A stretch of 64,000 nt of DNA from Ursus arctos (taxonomy: Eukaryota > Chordata > Mammalia > Carnivora > Ursidae), in NCBI RefSeq assembly GCF_023065955.2, contig NW_026622974.1, positions 35,061,718 to 35,125,717 of the forward strand, written 5' to 3'. Positions 56,366-64,000 of the stretch are shown here, piece after piece. Each line of letters begins with the position of its first letter. Position 1 is the stretch's first letter. A program made the position numbers and the translations under genes. Under the pieces are notes generated by a model. It saw only the letters and a list, made by a program, of their open reading frames with translations, ran no database searches and was not told where the DNA came from.

Positions 56366-56409
<44 letters not shown>

Positions 56410-57000
56410 GAAAAAACATTTAAGAGACAAAGGAGAATAGCTTGAAAGACTCCAATATATGTCTCATAGGAGGTAAAAAGAAGGAAATGGGAGGGGAGGG
56501 ATAATGGAGATTTACTATACAACTGTTAACAACTTTCCAGGACTAATTAAAGACAGGAGTCCTCAGATGAAGTGGTCTCAGAGTATTAAGTAGAAAAAAT
56601 TTTTTTTAAATCCACACCTGGACCTCACTATAAAACTACAGCACATAAAGCACAAAGATAAAATCTTACAGACTGGTAGGGAAAAAAGGATGGATTATCT
56701 TCAGAGGAACAGCAAATAATTTTACAACAGCTGTCTTATCGACAGAAATAGAAGGCAATGAGTGATAGATCTTCAAATTGAAAAGAGGTACAGAATTCTA
56801 TACCTAGCTTAGTCATCATTCAAGACTGGGAACAAAATAAAGACATTTTAGACACAGAAAGACTAAAAGAGTATGCTATTCACAGGCTGTCAGTGAAAGG
56901 AGTACTAAAGGACATGGGAGGCAAGAGAAAAACAAAGAGCATAGCAACTGATATGTATGTATGCAATGAACATTAAAATATTTAATAACTAATTTATTTG
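56040..57000 (+). mobile_element. ancient L1 fragment, left part
   Basis: TACAGAATTCTATACCTAGC, CATTCAAGACTGGGAACAAA ATAAAGACATTTTAGACAC and AGGAGTACTAAAGGACATGG are the inter-ORF wording of ancient L1M. The older element probably resumes after 61790, which makes the L1 between them a nested insertion. Confidence 0.55.
56366..56409. repeat. (GATA)n microsatellite
   Basis: A pure tetranucleotide run of about 11 units of AGAT/GATA, ending GATGAAAAAACA. Confidence 0.97.
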
Positions 57001-58189
57001 TTTTTAAGCAAAATAAACAAAAACAGTAGACAACAATGGGGAAGATGTGGGGTGAGGGGGAAAATGTGTTTAACAGAATTAAGGAACATGTTGGGGAAGA
57101 CACAAAGTAGGAGGATCCTGAGCTCCCCTCGTGCCACGGATAGACCAAGGCAAGTACATCCACTACAACTAACTCTGAAAACGAAGACTGGCAGAAAAGA
57201 CCTTCCACACCTAGTCACAGAGAGAAGGCCACAGAGAAAAGGATATGATGGGCAGAGACACAGTCGGGAACCAAACCCCTGGATGACTACCCAGAATCTG
57301 GAGGGACATCACAAACAGAGAAGTGGGGATCTGATCCACACTGGTCACCCCCACCCTGGGGGTCTACACTGGGAAGATGAATCCCCGTAACATCTGGCTT
57401 TGAAAATTAGTGGGGCTTAGCTCCAGGACAGCTAGTGGGTGAAATGAAATTGAGTCTCCACCCTTAGAGACCTCATGCTAAATAACTTGGCCTGAGACAC
57501 AGCAGAGAAGCAGCAGTTTGAAAAGTGCCTGGGATATAGGTGAAGGAGATTTACAGACTAATCTTACATCCATACAGGAGGGGCAGGGATCTATAGATTT
57601 CTCTAGGCACATGCCATTTCTCTTGATCTCCCCCAGCCTACATAGCCAGATGTTTGCAGAAGCCAGTTCTAACACTCTCCATCTACCTTGCAAGCACCAA
57701 ATGCCCCACCTGGTGTTCCCTAGCAGACCCACCTCCAAAGTGACTTGTGCCCTTGGAAGGCAGGGGAAATAACCTTACACACCACTGTGCCCACGGTTCC
57801 AGCAGCCATGCAGGCCTCTCAGCTTCCTGTGCAGTGAGTAAGCCCTTCCTGTGTACTGCAGCTGTGGCAGAGAGGCTAATAGCCAGGCTGAGTACTGGCC
57901 CCACCCACCAATGAGCCCTTGCTGTCACAGCCCAGCCTCTCAACAGTGTAGGGGTAAACCACCCCTAGTGTGCCCATAGCAGGAGAATCAGTTTACTGCA
58001 GACCACTGGGCTGAAGGCAACTGCAGCTCTACCACAACAGGAGGGCAGACACAGCCCACAAAGGGAAAACCACTGCAACACCTGGTTCTGGTGACCAGGG
58101 GGGATTGCACTATAGGACTTCTTCCAGAGGACCTCTACTATACAAGGACACTACTTTCAAAACCAGGAGAAGTAGCTTACTCACCCAAT

Positions 58190-58610
58190 ATACAGAAACA
58201 AATGCAGAGTTAGACAAAATACAGAGACAGAGGAATATGTCCCATGTGAAAGAACAAGACCAAAATCACAGAAAAAGAGCTAAATGAAATGGAGATGAGC
58301 AATATGCCTGATGAAGAATTCAAAGTAATGGTCATAAAAATACTCACTGGACTTGAGAAAAAAATAGATGAACTTAGAACATCAACAAAGAGATAAAAAA
58401 ATATAAAAAAGAAACAGAGCTGATGAACACAATACCTAAAATGAAAAATACTCTAGAGGGAATCAACAGCATACTACAGGATGCAGAAGAATGAATCAAT
58501 GATCCAGAAGACAGGGCAATGGAAAGAAGCTAAGCTGCACAATAAAAAGAAAAAATAATAAAAATTGAGAAGAGGTTAGGGGAACTCTGTGATGTCATCA
58601 AGCATAATAC
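58190..58610 (+). pseudogene. L1 ORF1 remnant (RNA-binding protein start)
   Basis: Contains the ORF1 coiled-coil type wording (CCTGATGAAGAATTCAAAGT; GGACTTGAGAAAAAAATAGA TGAACTTAGAAC) and a CATACTACAGGATGCAGAAG stretch. L1 ORF1 normally encodes an RNA-binding trimer of about 330 residues; here only about 140 codons of text remain. In-frame stops are present (for example TGA after GCAGAAGAA), and the RNA-recognition and C-terminal parts are gone. Confidence 0.7.
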
Positions 58611-58659
58611 CACTCGCAATATAAAGAATGACCAAAGTCCAAAGTCAGTAGAAGGAAGG

Positions 58660-61140
58660 AAATAATAAAGATCAGAATGGAAATAAATGTAATAGAGATG
58701 AAAATAACAACAGAAAAGATCGATGAAAACAAAAGCTGGTTCTTTGAAAGGGCAAACAAAATTGATAAACCTTTACTAGATTCATCAAGAAAAAATGAGA
58801 GAACTCATATAATAAAATCAGAAATAAATGGGTAGAAATAACAATCGAAACCACAAAAACACAAAGCATTACAAGAGAATACAATGAAAAATTATATGCC
58901 AAGAACCCAAACAACCTAGAAAAAAAATGTGTAAATCTAGAAACATACAACCTTCCAAAACTGAATCAAGAAGAAATAGAAAATGTGAACACACAAATTA
59001 CTAACACCAAAATTGAACTGGTAATCAAAAATCTCCCACCAAAAAAAGGTCCAGGACAGATAGCCTCACAGGTGAATTCTACCAAAAATTTGAATAAGAA
59101 TTAATACCTGTTTTCAAATTATTCCAAAAAATAGGAAAGGGAGGAAAGTTTTCAAATTCATTCCACAAGGCTAGCACGACACTGATACCAAAACCAGACA
59201 ATGACACTACAGAAAAAGAGAACTATAGGTAAACATCCCTGATGAACACAGATGCAAAAACTCTCAACAAAATATTAGCAAACCAAATTCTACATACATT
59301 AAAAGGATCATTCACCTAACCAAGTGAGATTTATTCCAGGGATGCAAAGGTGGTTCAATATTCATAAATCAATGTGACACATCACATTAACAAGAGGAAA
59401 GATAAAAAATCATGCAATTATCTCAACAGATGCAGAAAAGCATTTGACAAAATACAGCATCCATTCATGATAAAAACTCTCAACAAAGTAGGCTTAAAGG
59501 GAACATACTTCAACATAAGAAAGGCCATATATGAAAACCCCACAGGTAACAACATACTCAATGGGGGAAAGCTGACAGCTTTTTCTCTAAGATCAGGAAC
59601 AAGACAAGGATGTTGTTCCTTTTATTCAACATATTACTGGAAGTCCCAGCCAGAGCAACTGGATAAGAAAAAAGGGGGGGGCATCCATATTGGTAAGGAA
59701 GAAGTAAAATTTTTACCATTTGTAGAAGACATGATACTATACAGAGAAAACTCTAAATACTCCACCAAAAAACTACTAGAGCTAATAAATGAATTCTGTA
59801 AAGTCACAGGATACAAAATCAACGTGCAGAAATCTGTAGCATTTCTATACACTAATAATGAAGTAGCAGAAGGAGAAATTAAGAAAACAATCCCATTTAC
59901 AATTGCACCAAAAAGATTAAAATACCTAGGGATAAATTTAACCAAGAAGGTGAAAGACCTATTCTCTGAAAATGAAAATGGCACAAATGGAAACACATTC
60001 CATGCTCATATATGGGAAGAATTAATACTATTAAAATGTCCATACTACCCAAACCAATCTAAAGATTCAAAGCAACCCCTATCAAATACCCATAGCATTT
60101 TTCATAGAACTAAAATAAATAACCTAAAATTTGTATGGAACCACAAAAGACTTCAAATAGCCAAAGCAGTCTTAGCAATCTTGAGAAAGAATAAAGCCTG
60201 AGGTATCATACCCCCAGATCTCAAGATATACTACAAAGCTATAACAATCAAAACAGTATGGTAATGGCACAAAAACAGACTCAAAGAGCTCAGACTCATA
60301 TCCTATTTGGATAGAAAGACCAGAAATAAACCCATGCATAAATGGTCAATGAATCTATGACAAAGGAGGCAAAAATATACAGTGAAAAAAGTAGTCTTTT
60401 CAATAAATGGAGTTGGAAAAAGCGGACAGCTACATGCAAAAGAATGAAACTGGAATACTTATGACTTTTAAAAAATAAATTCAAAATGTATTAAAGACCT
60501 AAATGTGAGACCTGAAACCATAAAACTCCTAAAAGAACACATAGGCAGTAATCTCTTGGACATAATCTTGGCAGTGTATTTATGGATACATCTCCCCAGG
60601 TAAGAGAAACAAACGTGAAAATAAACCCCTGGGACTACATGAAAATCAAAGCTTTTGCACAGCAAACAAAACTGCCAACAAAATAAAAAGGCAACCTACT
60701 GAATGGGAGAGGGTGTTTGTAAATATATATCCAATAAGGAGTTAATATCCATAATATATTAAAAAAAAAACTTACAGAACTCAAAAAACCAAACAACCCA
60801 TTTAAAAAGTGTGCCAAGGATCTAAACAGACATTTTTCCAAAGACATACAGATGGCCAAGAGACAAATGAAAAGAGGTTCAACATCACTAATCATCAGAA
60901 AAATGCAAATCAAAACCACAGGGACACATTACCTTATACCAGTTAGAATAGCTAATATCAAAAAGACAAGAAATAGTAAGTATTGGCAAGGATATAGAGA
61001 AAAGGGAACTCTCCTGCACTATTGGTGGGAATGTAAATTGGTGCAACCACTGTGAAAAACAGTATGAAGATTCTTCAAAAAATTAAAAATGGAAATACCA
61101 TATGATCCAGTAATTCCACTACTAGGTATTCACTGAAAGA
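58660..61140 (+). pseudogene. L1 ORF2 remnant, endonuclease domain missing
   Basis: Starts in the linker after the endonuclease (AAAAGCTGGTTCTTTGAAAG), then reverse transcriptase blocks: CCAGACAATGACACTACAGA and AAAGCATTTGACAAAATACA. The best frame is 59374-60201, 275 codons, begun by a GTG rather than ATG. Within it the usual F-A-D-D-M catalytic box reads F-V-E-D-M (about 59713-59731), so a catalytic Asp is Glu, and the first Asp motif upstream is out of frame or changed. After 60201 the frame is broken; the C-terminal domain continues in pieces (60852-61055). It is not functional. Confidence 0.9.
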
Positions 61141-61263
61141 AAACAAAAACACTGATAAGAAAAGATGTATGCACCCCTACATGTATTGTAGTGTTATTTA
61201 CAATAGCTAAGATGTGAAATCAACCCAAGTGACCAACAGATGAATGGATGAAGGAGCTGTGGT

Positions 61264-61282
61264 ATATATATATATATATAAT
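61264..61282. repeat. (TA)n run
   Basis: GTATATATATATATATATAT inside the L1 3' end. It is short and probably variable. Confidence 0.9.
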
Positions 61283-61419
61283 GGGATATTACTCAGCCAT
61301 AAAAAAGAATGAGATTTTGCCATTTGCAACAACCTGGACGGAATAGAGGGGATTATTTTAAGTGAAATAAGTCAGACAGAGAAAAACAAATACTATGATT
61401 TCACTTATATGTGGAATCC

Positions 61420-61441
61420 AAAAAAAAAAAAAAAAAAAAAA
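61420..61441. repeat. internal poly-A run in L1 3' UTR
   Basis: CCAAAAAAAAAAAAAAAAAA followed by ACCCAAATGAACAAACAAAC. The run lies well before the true 3' end near 61790, so it is an expansion inside the L1 body, not its tail. Confidence 0.92.
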
Positions 61442-61790
61442 CCCAAATGAACAAACAAACAAAAAACAGACTTTTAAAAGTCAGAGAACAAACTGGTAGT
61501 TGCCAGAGGGGAGATGGTTGTTGGGGGAATGGGCAAAAGAGGTAAAGGTGATTAAGAGGAACAAACTTCCAGTTATAAAATAAATAAGTTACAGGGATGA
61601 AAAGTACAGCATAAGGAACATAGTCAATAATATTGTAATAACCATGTATGGTGCCTACACTTAACTGTAATGAGCACTAAGTAATGTATAGAATTGTTGA
61701 ATCACTACGTTGTATACCTGAAGCTAACATAGTAACATTGTATGTCAACTATACATCAATAATAAAAAAATAGATAAAATATTGATAAAA

Positions 61791-62000
61791 TTCTTGCCTG
61801 TCTGAAAAAGGTAAAGATATTGAACAATTTTGTTTTTGCTAGAAAATTTTCTATTCTATGTATTTTAAAATTTTAAGAGCAACCACTACAAAAAAAACTC
61901 GCACACTATCGCTTCCAAGACAGCAGAATTTTTTTTAAAAAGGATGAAAAAAATCAAGATAACAGAGAATAAGAAAAAAGAAAAAAGGAAGAAGAGTATG
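61791..62000 (+). mobile_element. ancient L1 fragment, right part (host of the nested L1)
   Basis: TTTTAAGAGCAACCACTACA and the A-rich text that follows match the inter-ORF wording of ancient L1M, consistent with a continuation of 56040-57000. Moderate evidence only. Confidence 0.45.
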
Positions 62001-62410
62001 ACAACCAAAAAATGCATACTCCTCTCATCATACTCACATATACAAAGATGGTATACATAATTTCCACTATATTAAAAATTACAGTCGTGTAAGCAGACTC
62101 AACACATGTATTTACAGTAATATCAAGAACCATGTCTTCTGTTTGCAGTGCTCTGATTTCTGCTAAAAATATTAGTATATTAGCAAGACTTGCTGAAAAG
62201 CAGCTGACAGTTCAAATGGACAATGACTCAAATGTTTATTTCCTTTACAAATGATACCCAAGCTGAAGTTAAATGAGAAGAAAACAGTAAGACCAGAAGG
62301 AAGAGAGTCAGAAACATCGGAAGTATGGACAACTGTAGTTGTTTATAAAGAACTCCGTATGTACAGTTCTAAAGAGACAAGAAAAGGCACTAGCACCTAA
62401 ACATTACTCA
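62001..62410. other. unique DNA, no gene seen
   Basis: No family or coding signal recognised. Confidence 0.5.
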
Positions 62411-62594
62411 GCTTTTTTTTTTTTTTTTTTTAGGAGGGGTGAGGGGTAGTGGGAGAGGGAGAGATTGAATCTAAAGCAGGCTCTATGCCCAGCATGGAGC
62501 CCAACGTGGGGCTTGATCTCACAACCCTGAGATCATGACCTAAGCTGAAATCAAGAGTCACACGTTTAACCAAGTGAGTCACCCAGGCGCCCCT
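62411..62594 (-). mobile_element. CAN-SINE, older copy
   Basis: A T run at 62412-62431, then GGGGCTTGATCTCACAACCC TGAGATCATGACC and the head end CCAAGTGAGTCACCCAGGCG CCCC. The flanking words CTCAGCT and CTCGGCT may be a worn target duplication. Confidence 0.93.
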
Positions 62595-63514
62595 CGGCTA
62601 ACTCTTTACTCCAGTTTAGTTTGTGTTCCTTTATTATAGCTTCGGACAATGCACCAGAACCCTTTTGTATGCTACAGGTTAACCCAACTGCCTTATATTG
62701 TTGGACGCCAACTGCAGATAGTAACTGCATGAAGCACCAGCTGAAGCTACAGACATACCTTCCCTGCCATTCCAACATAATCAGTCCTCTGCAACCATCA
62801 TTCCCAGCTTCTAACCTAGTAAGAAGCAACATGCTGGTCTTTACCTTTAAAGGGATTTCAAGGAAGCAAGACCCGCCATCATGAAGCCACCTGACTGAAC
62901 CACAGCTGCGCTAAGTGTGTGAGAAAGAACCAAGTCCTCTCCTTAATAGCCCCAGGCAAGGGGAAAGGTTCAAATTTTAGAAAACTTTCTTGGAATAACC
63001 ATAGTTACAAATAAATGCAAATACAAAAGCACTGGAAAATTCTTAAGTCACAAATGTTTCAATGTGGGCCAGGATCCAGAGTCAGACAGAGGAAGTGAAC
63101 CCCAAAGTGGAACAAGACTGAGGGAGGGTGTAAGGGCTGTCCAGAGAATATCCCAGCTTTCCTCCCCTTCCTTTTCTCTGACAGACAGCCCATCGCTGGG
63201 GGTCTTCCCATGAAGGAGTGACCTAGGTCTCTCAGGCAGGAAGAGCCGAAGGCCAGGCAGCACTCTAGTCTCATCATTCCTGACCCTTCTTTGGGGGCTG
63301 TTAGGAAGGTCTTGTGACATGGACTCCGTTCTCTTGGAGAGAAAAAAGAAACTACATAATGTGGCTTTATCTATGCTTTTCTTCAGTTAAACACTTTTAG
63401 GATATTCAGGAGAAACCAATCCCTTTAAGGAATAAAGTTATATTATTCAGCCGTGGTGAATAAATTAGGAACAGCTGGGAACAGACAAAATGACTCTGTG
63501 TGCATCTACTTTAA
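62595..63514. other. unique DNA, no gene seen
   Basis: An 87-codon plus frame (62621-62884) and an 88-codon minus frame (62566-62832) overlap and have no motif. The rest has no recognised family. Confidence 0.45.
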
Positions 63515-63640
63515 AAGGAACATTATAATCTAATCCAATCTCCTTAATGTACAGATAAAGAAACTGGGACCCATACAGGTTACCTAACTGGACCAGCGTC
63601 ACAAGTCCAGTTGGTGGCAGATCTAAGACTACATGACACC
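63515..63640 (-). mobile_element. MIR-type fragment
   Basis: GTACAGATAAAGAAACTGGG, CAGGTTACCTAACTGGACCA and CAGTTGGTGGCAGATCTAAG read in MIR minus-strand order. It is worn. Confidence 0.65.
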
Positions 63641-64000
63641 TTGAGTGTCCTGCCTCAGGGTGAGCGACCGTCCTGACAGACCAGACTTGTCATGAGAGGG
63701 AGAGAAGGACTCCAGAGGTTGGACATCCCCGAGGGAAGGGAGAAACTCAGGCTGGGAGACACCGCAATGCTAGGTGTTCATCCTGAATGGCAGCAAGATG
63801 GCTTACAGAGGTAACTAACCCCGGGATTCTACACAGCACCTGAGTTTAAAAGGGAGAGGTCATGGTAGAAGAAAAAAAGGGAAAGAAAATATACAAGCTT
63901 CATGACAAGGATTCACTTTACCTCCATAGTCAGGGATTGTTAAGTGCAGATTAATAATGAAAAGTGAAGACAAGAGGAAAATAATTAACCTATTTGAGCT
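63641..64000. other. unique DNA at window end
   Basis: No gene or family recognised. The window ends without a clear boundary. Confidence 0.5.

Larger units (their letters stand above)
57030..61790 (+). mobile_element. near full-length L1 with internal deletion
   Basis: Carries an L1 5' UTR (GAGGATCCTGAGCTCCCCTC at 57112; GAAAACGAAGACTGGCAGAA AAGACC; CCCCTGGATGACTACCCAGA), the start of ORF1 (GAGATGAGCAATATGCCTGA TGAAGAATTC, coiled-coil part), then at about 58610-58660 a jump into ORF2 beyond the endonuclease domain, the reverse transcriptase, the C-terminus and a 3' UTR ending at about 61790. The total is about 4.75 kb against roughly 6 kb for an intact L1. The 3' UTR contains CAAACTGGTAGTTGCCAGAG and AATTGTTGAATCACTACGTT GTATAC. 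Stops and frameshifts are spread throughout. Confidence 0.88.

Noticed and set aside
62566..62884. Overlapping 87- and 88-codon frames
   Set aside because: Both strands are open over the same bases without any motif, and one begins inside the SINE.

Overview
This window looks like nuclear DNA from a carnivoran mammal, most likely a bear or giant panda (Ursidae). The evidence is at least 15 tRNA-derived CAN-SINE (SINEC) copies. At least five are of a young type whose body contains GGCACAGCGGTTAAG and CCGGCGTTATGGGATCGAG, which I associate with ursid genomes. Carnivore-type L1 3' ends are also present. The carnivore assignment is strong; the ursid assignment is inference from memory of the SINE subfamily.

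I find no convincing protein-coding gene, tRNA, rRNA or other functional RNA gene. The sequence reads as intergenic or deep intronic DNA, with layers of transposable elements separated by unique A+T-rich sequence. The longest meaningful reading frame (59374-60201) is a decayed L1 reverse transcriptase. Most other open frames are low-complexity (the CA array at 5571-5908), cross SINE, LTR or L1 boundaries, or lie antisense to L1.

Layout. 1-1070: an old dispersed repeat split by a SINE. 1160-4885: MIR and unique DNA, with a small CpG-rich patch at 3701-3960 holding an exact 36-bp tandem duplication. 4890-5910: a MIR invaded by two SINEs, followed by a compound CA/19-mer minisatellite. 7028-7513: LTR A. 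9366-9910: a pyrimidine tract with two adjacent SINEs. 11872-12629: a MER5A DNA transposon split by LTR B. 13670-13947: a CpG-rich stretch with splice-like borders. 15340-15905: MIR and MER5A. 18398-18603: a young SINE. 19780-24640: several L1 fragments, including a minus-strand L1 nested in an older plus-strand L1, and a hAT element with visible inverted termini. 28130-35180: ancient L1 (L1ME, HAL1-like) bodies carrying a MER5A, two SINEs and a short truncated L1 tail. 35180-50450: mostly unique DNA with MIRs, three clear SINEs and a possible old LTR. 50455-54500: an antisense L1 invaded by a SINE, a hAT element, a plus-strand L1 and LTR C. 56040-62000: an old L1 interrupted by a later L1 that keeps its 5' UTR and 3' end but has lost its middle. 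62411-64000: one SINE, one MIR and unique DNA.

The main value of the window is as a layered insertion record: which element interrupts which gives relative ages. The insertion sites with perfect flanking duplications are natural presence/absence markers. The only places where a functional element might hide are the two CpG-rich patches (3701-3960, 13670-13947) and the GC-rich open frame near 35332-35733. None of these is established. I did not find evidence of an undescribed biological system.
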